A stretch of DNA of 64,000 bases from JBBIPA01 sp963820495 (lineage in GTDB: Bacteria > Chloroflexota > Dehalococcoidia > GIF9 > UBA5629). Positions 1-8,126 of this stretch are shown piece after piece (position 1 is the stretch's first letter; each line of letters begins with the position of its first letter). The notes below the pieces were generated by a model. That model worked only from the letters and a program-made list of their open reading frames with translations. It did no database searches and was not told where the DNA came from. The position numbers and the translations under genes are program-made. The stretch covers positions 1,240,001 through 1,304,000 of the forward strand of contig CAWGAF010000001.1 in assembly GCA_963820495.1 (NCBI GenBank), in the 5' to 3' direction.

Positions 1-940
1 CCTTGTCCAGGTCAGGACATCTCCTTCGAGGATCATCTTGAGGGAGAGGATTGAAGTCGATCTTGGAATCGGAGCTGGTCAAGCTTTTTATTATTTTGGC
101 TAGCTCTAAGATCGTTATCTCTGCATTATTTCCAATATTAATCACCTCTCCGCTAGCTTTTTGATAGGAGGCAAGGCGCAGCAATCCTTCTACCTGGTCG
201 GTGATATAGCAAAAGCTTCTGGTCTGCTCTCCACTGCCAAATACCGTTATCGGTTCGTTCTTTAATGCCTGCATTATAAATCGAGGTATAGCTCTGCCAT
301 AGATACCATCGGCTCGAATTCTAGGTCCATACGTATTGAAGATGCGGGCGATTCTGACATCCATGCCGTACTGTTTATTATAGGCTACGACATAGGCTTC
401 ACCGCATCTTTTGCTCTCGTCATAGCATCCTCGTATGCCAATCGAATTGACGTAGCCATAATAAGATTCAGGAGTGGGTACAACGGTAGGATTACCATAG
501 GTCTCACTAGTAGAGGTAAATAGAAATACTGCTTTGTGCTTTCTGGCGATCTCAAGAGCGTTTAACGTCCCGATGGTATTTGCCCTCAATATTTCCAGCG
601 GGAAATGTTCAAATTCAAAGGGTGAAGCCCGGCTTGCCAGGTGAAAAACGAAATCTATCCTGCTCTTGAAATGCAACGGTTCTGTGATGTCGTGCTTGAT
701 GAATTTAAAGTTATCATTTTTCATTAAATGGGCAATATTTGATTCCAGTCCACTGGACAAATTATCTACACAAATAACGCGTGCTCCCTGATGTACCAAT
801 ACTTCACATATCCAGGAGCCGAGGAATCCAGCGCCACCGGTGACAATGGCTGTTTTATCCTTGAAATCTACAGGTCCCATATTCTGGGGAAGTGTTTTGA
901 TATCATCCTTTATAGTGGTATTACCAGCAGATACCTTCAT
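1..940 (-). CDS. UDP-glucuronate decarboxylase (UDP-xylose synthase) family, 3' end outside window
   Basis: Extended short-chain dehydrogenase/epimerase, read by translating the minus strand from ATG at 940 to the window edge, about 313 residues with the C-terminus missing. It has the NAD-binding motif VTGGAGFLGSW near residue 30, an ASPFEFEHFP stretch, the TSTSETYG segment and a CYDESKR version of the catalytic Y-x3-K. The CYDExKR form and the ASP stretch are typical of UDP-xylose synthases, which convert UDP-glucuronate to UDP-xylose. The gene lies directly after UDP-glucose dehydrogenase and overlaps its end by 20 bp, so the pair would make UDP-xylose for cell-surface glycans. ATG at 940 is preceded by GGCAAGG; an internal ATG at 880 is an alternative start. 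UDP-glucuronate 4-epimerase is less likely. Confidence 0.8.
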   Translation of the reverse strand, partial: MKVSAGNTTIKDDIKTLPQNMGPVDFKDKTAIVTGGAGFLGSWICEVLVHQGARVICVDNLSSGLESNIAHLMKNDNFKFIKHDITEPLHFKSRIDFVFHLASRASPFEFEHFPLEILRANTIGTLNALEIARKHKAVFLFTSTSETYGNPTVVPTPESYYGYVNSIGIRGCYDESKRCGEAYVVAYNKQYGMDVRIARIFNTYGPRIRADGIYGRAIPRFIMQALKNEPITVFGSGEQTRSFCYITDQVEGLLRLASYQKASGEVINIGNNAEITILELAKIIKSLTSSDSKIDFNPLPQDDPRRRCPDLDK

Positions 941-2174
941 ATATCCTTGCCTCTTTTGCCTTTAGTACTCTTCTGCCATCTATGACAATCTTATTTCGGT
1001 AATCCAGGTCATTGAACTCGCTCCACTCAGTTAGTATCAGAATAGCATCAGCATCCAAAACCGCCTTGGCGCTGCTATATTCTATAGCCTGTGGAAATGC
1101 TTTTCTGAAGTTTGGCATTGCCTGCGGATCATACGCTGTTACCTTTGCCCCCTCTTTCAGTAATGCCTCGATAATTTCTATCGCCTTTGATTTCCTGACA
1201 TCATCTGTTCCTGGTTTAAAAGCAAGTCCTAATACGCCTATCGTCTTACCCTTTAACAACGGAATGTGTTTCTTGAGCAATTCGAGTAATCTCAATGGTT
1301 GTTTGTTGTTTAAGTGCATTACCTCTTCAAGGATTCTGGCACTATATCCAATTTCCCTGGCTCTTGACGCCAATGCTGATAAATCTTTGGGCAAGCAGAA
1401 ACCGCCGAAGCCAATACCTGCGTTTAGGTAATCACCGCCGATTCTGTCATCATGCCCCATCCCCTCCGCCACGGTATAGACATCAATGCCTAATTTTTTA
1501 CAAATATTGCCTATTTCATTAATAAACGATATTCTTGTCGCCAAATAAGCATTTGATGCTTGTTTAATCATTTCTGCCGTTCTAATATCAGTCCTTATCA
1601 CAGGACAGTTAAACTCTTTATAAAGAGCGTACAATCTATCTCCTGAGATTCGATTGTCGGCTCCGATAACAATCCTGCTCGGGTTCAGGAAATCTTCTAT
1701 GGAAGTGCCCTCCCGCAAAAATTCGGGGTTTACACATAATCCAATACCATTTAAATCTTTCATCAGGGGTAAAATAACCTTCTCTGTTGTACCTGGCACA
1801 ATAGTGCTTCTTATTACAATGGTGTGACTACCTTTTTTATTTCTCAATGCCTCTGCAAGTTGCTTTGCTGGTGCTTCAATGAAGAATAAATCAATAGAAC
1901 CATCGGACTTAGGTGGAGTACCACCGCAGAGAAAAGAAAAGTCAGATTTCAAGACCTGTGTATAGTCTGTTGTGGCAATTATTTCTACTTTCTGCAACGC
2001 CTGGCTCAACCCTACTTCATAAATGGGACAAATTCTCTGATTTATCTGTTTTACTTTTTCGGGATCAATATCAATACCTATAACTTTGTGTCCCTTTAAG
2101 GCAAACCCAACTGCGGTGGTTAGCCCCACAACTCCCAGGCCGATTACACTGATTACTTCTTTATCTTGCTTCAT
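921..2174 (-). CDS. ugd: UDP-glucose 6-dehydrogenase
   Basis: 417 residues, normal for the family. It oxidises UDP-glucose to UDP-glucuronate with two NAD+. The Rossmann motif VIGLGVVGLTTA is at residues 10-21. The NPEFLREGTSIEDFLNPSR signature spans residues 149-167. The catalytic cysteine is C260 in GFGGFCLPKD, and a C-terminal domain begins near residue 310 with KTIGVLGLAFKPGTDD. The product is the substrate of the downstream, overlapping decarboxylase, so the two form a nucleotide-sugar operon. UDP-ManNAc dehydrogenase is a related possibility, but the neighbour favours UDP-glucose. Confidence 0.88.
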   Translation of the reverse strand: MKQDKEVISVIGLGVVGLTTAVGFALKGHKVIGIDIDPEKVKQINQRICPIYEVGLSQALQKVEIIATTDYTQVLKSDFSFLCGGTPPKSDGSIDLFFIEAPAKQLAEALRNKKGSHTIVIRSTIVPGTTEKVILPLMKDLNGIGLCVNPEFLREGTSIEDFLNPSRIVIGADNRISGDRLYALYKEFNCPVIRTDIRTAEMIKQASNAYLATRISFINEIGNICKKLGIDVYTVAEGMGHDDRIGGDYLNAGIGFGGFCLPKDLSALASRAREIGYSARILEEVMHLNNKQPLRLLELLKKHIPLLKGKTIGVLGLAFKPGTDDVRKSKAIEIIEALLKEGAKVTAYDPQAMPNFRKAFPQAIEYSSAKAVLDADAILILTEWSEFNDLDYRNKIVIDGRRVLKAKEARIYEGICW

Positions 2175-2493
2175 TATCTATCCTCCATGGCTTGGTGCTG
2201 CCATATCCCTCAGGATGTTTTTTCCATAGCGATTAACGACTCAGTATTTCGCTAAAGATTTTCCTTTATATTACAATACCTACTCTGTATCTGCAAGCTA
2301 CTGTTTAAATTACTTAAATTGATAAGCTTTGATACCAGTCTAGCAGCGGAATGTAAAAATAGAGGTAAATATTTAATAAACAATTGGTAAATATCGGTAA
2401 AAACTTGGTAAAAATACCACTGCTATTTGTTATTGTTGAATTTCTACCGATAATACTATCTACGAGGTAGATAGGTAATTCCTACATTGATTG

Positions 2494-2534
2494 TTGAGAG
2501 TGCTGAAAAACTCATATTCAATCCCCTACGGGGC
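2494..2534 (+). repeat. Dispersed repeat, inverted relative to 51357-51397
   Basis: The 41 bases beginning TTGAGAGTGCTGAAAAACTC recur as reverse complement at 51357-51397 with about four differences. It is intergenic in both places and no gene explains it. Confidence 0.75.
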
Positions 2535-2542
2535 TGTCCGAA

Positions 2543-2614
2543 AATCACAATCGCAAGGAGTACGTGGGTTCCCATTGATCCCACGGGATTCTCACGCTAC
2601 GCTCAGAATGACAA
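2543..2614 (+). repeat. Dispersed repeat family A, copy 1
   Basis: About 70 bases containing CCCATTGATCCCACGGGATT and CTACGCTCAGAATGACA recur almost unchanged at 4177-4243. Shorter related pieces appear near 4335-4360 and 9408-9425. All are intergenic. Confidence 0.75.
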
Positions 2615-2714
2615 TTTCAAATAAATGAAAAGAGTAATAGGAATGTCATATAATATCAGGTGACAGGCGTCTTCAGGGTGCAAGACGCAAACTATAGACC
2701 TGGTATAAAAATTA

Positions 2715-3146
2715 ATGACAAAACGGCTTAATAAAGCGCTTTCCGCCTTTCTAATCATAGTTATACTCGCGACTATCGGTGCTATTATTTATATTGTAAA
2801 TACGTCAAATCCTCATGAAAAATTTACCGAGTTTTATATTCTAGGAATGGATGGTAAAGCAGATAACTACCCGAAGCAGGTAAAGCTTGAGGAAAACGCG
2901 CAGGTTATTGTGGGCATTGTAAATCATGAGCAGCAAGCGATGACCTACCGTATGGATGTGCTTATCGATGATGCTAAGGATGAGGCTTACAACCCCATCA
3001 TGCTGGCTGCTGAGGCTAAGTGGGAGCAGCAGGTGAATATAATTCCTACAAAAGTCGGAGCTAACCAGAAGGTTCTTTTCAATCTATATAAAGGTGATGA
3101 TGCCCAGCCCTATTTGCAACTCAATCTGTGGATTGATGTTTATTAG
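2715..3146 (+). CDS. Truncated DUF1616-like membrane-anchored protein
   Basis: 143 residues: a short N-terminus, one membrane segment at about residues 9-29, then an extracytoplasmic domain containing KFTEFYILGMDGKADNYPK. The protein matches residues ~148-289 of the next gene (3293-4162) nearly end to end, including the N-terminal LNKAL, the TEFYILG block and EQQAMTYR. It lacks the four upstream membrane helices of that protein. It therefore looks like a partial tandem duplication of the C-terminal half of a DUF1616-like protein, separated from its parent by a family B repeat. Function of the family is unknown. The start has no strong ribosome binding site, so it may be poorly expressed. Confidence 0.6.
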   Translation: MTKRLNKALSAFLIIVILATIGAIIYIVNTSNPHEKFTEFYILGMDGKADNYPKQVKLEENAQVIVGIVNHEQQAMTYRMDVLIDDAKDEAYNPIMLAAEAKWEQQVNIIPTKVGANQKVLFNLYKGDDAQPYLQLNLWIDVY

Positions 3147-3290
3147 ATAATCAACCTCTCACCCCCTGGCCCCCTCTTTCCTTTTGTAAGGCGAGAGGGG
3201 AGAATTGGTTTTTGGTAAAGGGGTTACACCACTTTGAATCCCCTGAGGCAGGGTTTGTGTTAAAGGGGGGAGAGAGTCAGAGTGAGGGGT
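3147..3290 (+). repeat. Dispersed repeat family B (AACCTCTCACCCC type)
   Basis: Starts with CAACCTCTCACCCC and contains a CCCCTCTTTCCTT / AAGGCGAGAGGGG self-complementary pair, then an AAAGGGG...CCCC part. The same design recurs at 4367-4470, 4490-4600, 5196-5315, 15748-15905, 19490-19575 and 26345-26430. Here it separates the two DUF1616-like genes, and its GAGTGAGGGG end supplies the likely ribosome binding site of the second. Confidence 0.7.
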
Positions 3291-3292
3291 AA

Positions 3293-4162
3293 TTGACTAG
3301 GCGAGATCTGGATGTATTTTTAATAGTGCTCTTTTCTCTGGTACTGGTTTTCCTTATCCTTATTTTCCCGGTAGATATACTCCGTCTAGTAATCGGACTG
3401 GTGTTTGTGCTCTTCTTCCCTGGATATACGCTGGTGGCTGCCCTTTTCCCCAGGAAAACCAGCCTGGGAGGTATGGAACGTATTGCTTTGAGCTTCGGTC
3501 TGAGCATCGCCGTGGTGCCGCTCCTGGGGTTTATCCTTAACTATACCCCCTGGGGTATCCGACTATACCCTATCCTCCTTTCCATTACTGTTTTTATCGT
3601 TGCCATGTGTATTATCACTATTGTAAGGCGCAGCAGGCTTCCTGAGGAAGAGTGCTTCATATTTACAGCCAACTTTACCTTTTTGAAAAACCTGTTTTCT
3701 GATCAGGAAAGAGTTCCCTCATTAGCTAAAATAAAATGGCTCAACAAAGCCCTGCCTGTGATGCTGATAATAGCTATACTTGCCTGTATCGGTGCTCTTG
3801 TTTATGCCATCTCTACACCCAAAGTTGATGAGAAATATACCGAGTTCTACATATTGGGACCAGAGGGCAAAGCTGAGAATTACCCCAGGGATATTAAACT
3901 GGGCGCAGAGACAGCGGTCACAGTAGTTATTGTTAACCGTGAGCAGCAAGCGATGACCTACCGCCTGGAAGTGCTTATCGAGGGTGCCCGTAATAAGTTT
4001 TTCCCTGATATTGCGCTTTCTCCAGAGCAAAAGTGGGGACAGGAGATAGCCATCAGCCCTGACAAAGTTGGTGATAATCAAAAGGTAGAGTTTCTGCTAT
4101 ACAAGGACGATGATGCCCAGCCTTATTCGGGGCTGCATATATGGGTAAACGTGAGCAGGTAG
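3293..4162 (+). CDS. DUF1616-like multi-pass membrane protein
   Basis: 289 residues. Four hydrophobic segments lie at about 8-25, 32-51, 65-83 and 92-111. A charged loop follows, then a fifth segment at ~152-173 and an extracytoplasmic domain with KYTEFYILGPEGKAENYP. This layout matches DUF1616, a family known mainly from archaea and some Chloroflexi and often found beside cell-surface glycan genes. Here it sits about 1 kb from UDP-xylose synthesis genes, which agrees with a surface role, but that is inference. The start is TTG at 3293, preceded by GAGGGG at a suitable distance; no ATG is available before the first helix. Confidence 0.7.
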   Translation: MTRRDLDVFLIVLFSLVLVFLILIFPVDILRLVIGLVFVLFFPGYTLVAALFPRKTSLGGMERIALSFGLSIAVVPLLGFILNYTPWGIRLYPILLSITVFIVAMCIITIVRRSRLPEEECFIFTANFTFLKNLFSDQERVPSLAKIKWLNKALPVMLIIAILACIGALVYAISTPKVDEKYTEFYILGPEGKAENYPRDIKLGAETAVTVVIVNREQQAMTYRLEVLIEGARNKFFPDIALSPEQKWGQEIAISPDKVGDNQKVEFLLYKDDDAQPYSGLHIWVNVSR

Positions 4163-4176
4163 GTTGCTTTTTTTTC

Positions 4177-4243
4177 AATCACAAGGAACTCGTGGGTTCC
4201 CATTGATCCCACGGGATTCTCGCGCTACGCTCAGAATGACATT
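4177..4243 (+). repeat. Dispersed repeat family A, copy 2
   Basis: Near-identical to 2543-2614, same orientation; shares CCCATTGATCCCACGGGATT and the CGCTACGCTCAGAATGACA end. Confidence 0.75.
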
Positions 4244-4366
4244 TTGGTAACAAGGCAAGGTACTCGGAGGCCTCCTTGAACTCCGAGATCGCCACGTCCG
4301 CCGAGGCGGACTCACGATGACAATTTTTTCATGATCACAGGGAACTAGTGGTTCCCATTAGTGGTA

Positions 4367-4600
4367 GTCAACCTCTCACCCCTGGCCCCTCTCTCCTTCG
4401 CAAGGCGAGAGGGGTAGTTTTTTTCTTTTAAAGGGGCGAAGTCCCTTTAAATCCCCAAGCCAGAAGGGTATTGCTGTGGCGCTGGTAGTAATCAACCTCT
4501 CGCCCCTGGCCCCTTTTAATCCCCTCAGGCTAGTTTTGCGTTCAAGGAGAGAAGGGGAACTGTTTTTTTATAAAGGGGTTGCACCCCTTTTGATCCTGTT
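4367..4600 (+). repeat. Two adjacent family B repeats
   Basis: Two incomplete copies of the CAACCTCTC-CCCCTGGCCCC element lie back to back in the same orientation (4367-4470 and 4490-4600). Each is followed by an AAAGGGG...CCCCTTT part. Confidence 0.65.
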
Positions 4601-4794
4601 TTGAGCTGTTGCAATTTTTGGAGGCGAGATGAGAGTTTTTTCTTCTGCCCATTAGGGTCATATATATTAGCCTGATGGTTATTCATAGCAGCAGTAAATT
4701 ATGTGATACTGGATAAATCAAACACGAGAATTATGAGAATTTAAGGCAGAGTTTAAGAAAGAATTGGCAAATTACAACATGTGCTACAGATGGG

Positions 4795-4827
4795 TTGACA
4801 TGATACTATATGTTGTGGTAGCATAAT
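4795..4827 (+). promoter_or_regulatory. Possible sigma-70 promoter for the small Cys-rich ORF
   Basis: TTGACA at 4795-4800 is a perfect -35 hexamer. A weak -10 follows: TAGCAT at 4819 with 18 bp spacing, or CATAAT at 4822 with 21 bp. The ORF at 4844 starts about 20 bases after it. Confidence 0.35.
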
Positions 4828-4843
4828 TTTAAGGGAGGGATCA

Positions 4844-5050
4844 ATGCATAGGTGTATTTATGATTTAGATGGATGGTGTGAGAAGCATGCTTTGTGCAAT
4901 GATAGATGCATGGGAAACGGAATGGTGGTTAGTGATAGTGTAGTTTTAAAGGCATCAGCTAATGCAGCACCGACCTACCGTATATTCACGACTAAATCAC
5001 GTTCGTCTAAGTTAAGAGCCAAGAAGGCTGTCAGCGCTGGCGTGTGTTAA
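4844..5050 (+). CDS. Small Cys-rich hypothetical protein
   Basis: 68 residues, no family recognised. The N-terminal third contains cysteines at positions 4, 12, 18 and 22 with nearby histidines (HRC, CEKH, CNDRC), which could bind a metal. The C-terminal half is basic (TKSRSSKLRAKK) and ends in Cys. The start at ATG 4844 is well supported by AGGGAGG a few bases upstream, a possible promoter precedes it, and a terminator-like hairpin follows at 5132. Those three signals are the main reason to believe the gene; function is unknown. Confidence 0.45.
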   Translation: MHRCIYDLDGWCEKHALCNDRCMGNGMVVSDSVVLKASANAAPTYRIFTTKSRSSKLRAKKAVSAGVC

Positions 5051-5131
5051 CTTAGCCACGACGGCAATTCCAGATTCCAGCGGTTTTTCCCCTCTGTTAT
5101 TGAGATTGCTGGAAAATATCTCAGCCCCTCT

Positions 5132-5151
5132 ATCCCCCAGTCTTGGGGGAT
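5132..5151 (+). terminator. Rho-independent terminator-like hairpin
   Basis: ATCCCCCA...TTGGGGGAT stem with a short loop, followed by TTCTATTTT. The hairpin and ~35 bases before it (ATTGAGATTGCTGGAAAATA...) are repeated at 14127-14180 behind the second HTH gene. Confidence 0.6.
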
Positions 5152-5195
5152 TTCTATTTTCAATCATAATGAACACGTGGTTTGTTTAGTAATCA

Positions 5196-5315
5196 ACCTC
5201 TCACCCCTACCCCCTCTCTCCTTTCAAGGCGAGAGGGGAACTGTTTTTTATAATGGGGCTTTGCCCCTTTTAATCCCCTTGGGTTAGTTTGTGTTCGAGG
5301 AGAGAGGGAAGTTTT
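5196..5315 (+). repeat. Dispersed repeat family B
   Basis: CAACCTCTCACCCC start, CCCCTCTCTCCTTTC / GGCGAGAGGGG pair, then a GGGGCTTTGCCCC hairpin and a TTCGAGGAGAGAGGG end. Same architecture as 3147-3290 and 15748-15905. Confidence 0.65.
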
Positions 5316-5380
5316 TTCTTTTTCTTACGGTCACCCGAAGGCGAATAACGGCATAATATATTAGGTATACGATCCACACT

Positions 5381-5551
5381 TGTCAAGTACTTAACCTCAC
5401 TAATCCTCACCATGATAGTACTTTTTTCTTAAAAATATTACGGTACTAATTTACCAGGGCAAATCATTACCTTCAGGGGATGTTCAGGTAGGTTGAGTAA
5501 GCTAAAGTATAAATTAGAGATTTGAAGACAACTGAGAGGAGGAAACGTAAA
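5381..5551 (+). promoter_or_regulatory. Conserved upstream region of HTH gene, copy 1
   Basis: About 170 bases from TGTCAAGTACTTAA to the GAGAGGAGG ribosome binding site match 13727-13896, in front of the paralogous gene. Shared blocks include CACTAATCCTCACCATGATA, GTACTTTTT, GCAAATCATTACCTT, GGGGATGTT and GTAAGTTAAAGT-like sequence. Several AGTACT/GGTACTA sites are spaced through it and could be operators for the encoded HTH proteins. That such a long non-coding block is kept in both copies suggests regulatory function or recent duplication. Confidence 0.55.
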
Positions 5552-5767
5552 ATGGTAATGGTCAACGGCAGAAATAAACTGCTAACGGCTACAGAAGTAG
5601 CCCGCCTTCTCCACATCCACATTAATACAGTAAGAAGATGGAGCGACCGGGGATTGCTGACGACTTACCGCATAGGACCTCGAGGCGACCGTAGATTTGA
5701 TAGGGATGACATATACCAGTTTCTGCACAATAATGGCAACTTCATGAATAACCCGAATACAACGTAA
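5552..5767 (+). CDS. Small HTH (MerR/excisionase-type) DNA-binding protein, copy 1
   Basis: 71 residues from ATG at 5552, which is preceded by GAGAGGAGG at nine bases; a TTG 30 bases upstream is less likely. A winged-helix motif LTATEVARLLHIHINTVRRW is followed by an RIGPRGDRRFDRDDIYQFL wing, as in the excisionase/MerR-like HTH_17 family. The paralog at 13897-14112 has the same length and near-identical HTH, and the two share their upstream region. Proteins of this type bind DNA as small transcriptional regulators or recombination directionality factors. No integrase is adjacent, so a regulatory role for the surface-protein block between them is the better guess. Confidence 0.75.
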   Translation: MVMVNGRNKLLTATEVARLLHIHINTVRRWSDRGLLTTYRIGPRGDRRFDRDDIYQFLHNNGNFMNNPNTT

Positions 5768-5798
5768 ACTGGCAATACTTTGTCTGGCCTGAAAGCTA

Positions 5799-6092
5799 CT
5801 AAGGGTGAGAAGTAATCGCCAAAATTGTGATTGTACCTTTGGAAGGACCGAAATACCAAAAGACTCTATAGGCTGCGGCTGTTTTCTGCTCTGCATACGC
5901 CTCAAAAACCTTCTCTCCATTAGGACCCTTCAAACTCATAAATATATGAGTTTGAAGGCTGCTATGACGAGGATTCATTGCTAGAAAGTTGAGGGTCTTT
6001 TTGACGGCTTTGTAACGTTTCTCTTGGGAGGCGTCATTCTTAATCAGGTTATAGTTCTCCCTTGCTTCCGCTGTCCATTGTAATTTAAACAA
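5799..6092 (-). CDS. RelE/ParE-family toxin
   Basis: 97 residues. It opens with LQWTAEARENYNLI and KRYKAVKKTLNFLAMNPRH, the helical hairpin of the RelE/ParE fold. It continues with KVFEAYAEQKTAAAYRVFW and ITILAITSHP, the beta-sheet core with the conserved YRVFW-like strand. Such toxins cleave mRNA on the ribosome (RelE) or poison gyrase (ParE); the sequence alone does not say which. The start is TTG at 6092. It lies 12 bases after the antitoxin-like gene, in antitoxin-toxin order on the minus strand. Confidence 0.7.
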   Translation of the reverse strand: MFKLQWTAEARENYNLIKNDASQEKRYKAVKKTLNFLAMNPRHSSLQTHIFMSLKGPNGEKVFEAYAEQKTAAAYRVFWYFGPSKGTITILAITSHP

Positions 6093-6104
6093 AAACTCTT
6101 GACC

Positions 6105-6386
6105 TTATAGGGCATCTAGGTCAACTTTTGATACCCTGCCTTGTGCAGCATCCGAAAGGCCTCTCCTCACCGATGAGAGGGCCTCTGGATTATTGAATAG
6201 CCATATTTCTGAAGCAGGAATGGTTATTTGGGGGTCTAATACAATTTGCCCAATGCTATTTATGTATATATGATAGCTGACACCTTCCTGTATTTGAACG
6301 CTATGTAGAACTACTCTCCTCTTGGCATCGGGCTTCACGCTATCAGCTATTTTTTCAAAAACTGTATCTTTTATTACCATATCCAT
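6105..6386 (-). CDS. Antitoxin-like partner of the RelE/ParE toxin
   Basis: 93 residues, start ATG at 6386. The middle (VSYHIYINSIGQIVLDPQIT) looks like beta strands. The end (PEALSSVRRGLSDAAQGRVS) is the charged helix often seen in antitoxins paired with RelE-type toxins, which wraps the toxin. It is placed just upstream of the toxin in one transcription unit. I do not see a classical ribbon-helix-helix or Xre domain, so any DNA-binding mode is unknown. The assignment rests mostly on size and neighbour. Confidence 0.6.
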   Translation of the reverse strand: MDMVIKDTVFEKIADSVKPDAKRRVVLHSVQIQEGVSYHIYINSIGQIVLDPQITIPASEIWLFNNPEALSSVRRGLSDAAQGRVSKVDLDAL

Positions 6387-6569
6387 ACTCCATGCTCTAT
6401 TATGGTGATGATAACATGGGTGGGATGGTTTGTCAAGTGGGTTTGTCCCACTACTAAATAGTTATACATTATGTACAATTTGGCCCACTACCCGATAATT
6501 GCTATCTATGGCGTGCTCTTTTTGTTTACAAGTCCCACCAGGTTATAGTATCATGTACCTCAATCCAAA

Positions 6570-8045
6570 ATGGCAAAGGTATATATAAGTAGACAAGTTA
6601 AGATAGCGATTGCAGCAGGCATTGTTGTTGTGGTGGTTATCGCTGTTATCTTCGGAGTAAAACCTCTGGCGTACTTCAGCATCGATAAAGTTCTGTGTAA
6701 TCCTGCAGAAGTTGCCGTGGGCTATCCCGTTACCGTTTCTGCGGAGGTGCAGAATGAGGGTCTCATGAATGGTAACTACACAGCCGAGCTCAGCGTTCAG
6801 GGGAAAGTGGTTGATAAGAAGAGCGTGGCGGTTTCGGCCAAAAGTCAGCAGACTGTCTCTTTTAAATTTATTGCCACCAGCGCCGGTGAATACGAAGTAA
6901 AGATAGGTGGCGCTAAAGCCACTTTCACTGCAAGCGAAGGTATTTTCCCTACCTGGTATAGCGGAGACACCTGGACATACAAAGTCAGCACGGAGTTGGG
7001 AACATCTGAATTAACTTACTCGGTCCGGGGAGAGACTACCTATGAGAACTCCAACATCTACCTGGTGCGAGTCTCTGGCAAAATAATGGCTGGCAATTCG
7101 GGGCAGGAGACGCAGTTTACCAACGACGATTTTATCAAAAAGGAGACGCTTTCTGTCCTGGAAGAAGAAAGGTCAGGGATTGTCAACTCTACTACTTTTT
7201 CTCGGAGGATAAAGTTTGATGACGAGATAGTAGAGGGCACCCAATGGCCTCTCCAGGTAGGAAATACCTGGAAGGTACGCAGTAACCAGACTATCACCAC
7301 CAGGAACGGGCTTTTAATCAGCGATGAGATAGTAGATGTAGTCCGTAATTTCACGGTTGAAAGCATGGAAGATGTTACCATTGACGCTGGCGATTTCCGC
7401 TGTTTTAAGATAGTAGAACGGAACGAGCAAATGGAAGTTGTGGGGACTTCCTGGTACGCCGATAAGATTAAACGGGAAGTTAAAAATGAATTAATCAGCG
7501 AAGGTACTGTATATTCTTATAGTCTTGTTGCATATAAGGTTGCAACTGCACCTCCTCCAGTGGCACCCGAAATAAAAATTCAAAAATCTACAGAGTACAA
7601 GGACGCAGAATTTGGCTATACTATCTACTACCCGGAAGGATGGGAGCTAAAGGCCAGGGAAGGGCAACAGGGTGTAATTGACCTTTCCACCAACGCCAGG
7701 GATAGAGATATGCCCATTGCCAGCGTTACGGTAACCGCAATTCGGGTACAGGGTGTGGATGACCTGGACAAGGCATACAATGAAATTATAGCTGCTGTTA
7801 AGGCGTCGGATGCCCAGTTTAAGATAGTAACCAGTCAAAAGTTAACCGCTGATCTGCCCTGGTATGACTATATCTGGAATTCTTTGATGAAGGGGAGCCA
7901 GCAAGTTCCTATAATTGGCAGGACTATCATAGTAGTAAAAAATGAAATGCTCTATATAGTCGGAGGCTGGGTTCAAGGAGATTATTCCAAAAAGTTTTGG
8001 CCGATCGCGAACAGGATTATCAACAGTTTCGGCATCTCACAATAG
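6570..8045 (+). CDS. Membrane-anchored extracytoplasmic protein, CARDB-like N-terminus and PsbP-like C-terminus
   Basis: 491 residues. A single membrane anchor lies at residues ~11-31. Then comes a CARDB-like adhesion-type beta domain (~38-122: VGYPVTVSAEVQNEGLMNGN ...). A central domain (~125-325) opens with FPTWYSGDTWTYKV and ends near SWYADKIKREVKNE, a pattern seen in uncharacterised extracytoplasmic proteins of Chloroflexi and archaea. The C-terminal ~150 residues (AEFGYTIYYPEGWELKA ...) resemble the PsbP/DUF1795 fold. A structural or binding role at the cell surface is likely; no enzyme motif is visible. It precedes three other secreted proteins. Confidence 0.65.
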   Translation: MAKVYISRQVKIAIAAGIVVVVVIAVIFGVKPLAYFSIDKVLCNPAEVAVGYPVTVSAEVQNEGLMNGNYTAELSVQGKVVDKKSVAVSAKSQQTVSFKFIATSAGEYEVKIGGAKATFTASEGIFPTWYSGDTWTYKVSTELGTSELTYSVRGETTYENSNIYLVRVSGKIMAGNSGQETQFTNDDFIKKETLSVLEEERSGIVNSTTFSRRIKFDDEIVEGTQWPLQVGNTWKVRSNQTITTRNGLLISDEIVDVVRNFTVESMEDVTIDAGDFRCFKIVERNEQMEVVGTSWYADKIKREVKNELISEGTVYSYSLVAYKVATAPPPVAPEIKIQKSTEYKDAEFGYTIYYPEGWELKAREGQQGVIDLSTNARDRDMPIASVTVTAIRVQGVDDLDKAYNEIIAAVKASDAQFKIVTSQKLTADLPWYDYIWNSLMKGSQQVPIIGRTIIVVKNEMLYIVGGWVQGDYSKKFWPIANRIINSFGISQ

Positions 8046-8126
8046 CCCGTTTAGCCAGAACGGCAAGCCACCTCACACCAAATATAACCCGGGAATTGGT
8101 ATAATGCCTGGAGGCAGGTCAGATGC

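Larger units (their letters stand above)
2175..2714. other. Gene-free stretch with dispersed repeats
   Basis: No convincing coding frame. From 2340 to 2460 it is AT-rich with several GGTAAA-type runs. From 2494 to 2614 it carries two dispersed repeats listed separately. The last 70 bases lead into the small DUF1616-like gene without a clear ribosome binding site. Confidence 0.6.
4163..4794. other. Gene-free stretch built largely of dispersed repeats
   Basis: No credible gene. It holds family A copy 2 (4177-4243), a segment CGTCCGCCGAGGCGGACTC near 4298 resembling 15920-15990, and two family B copies (4367-4470 and 4490-4600). From 4620 it is AT-rich and leads to a small ORF. Confidence 0.65.
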
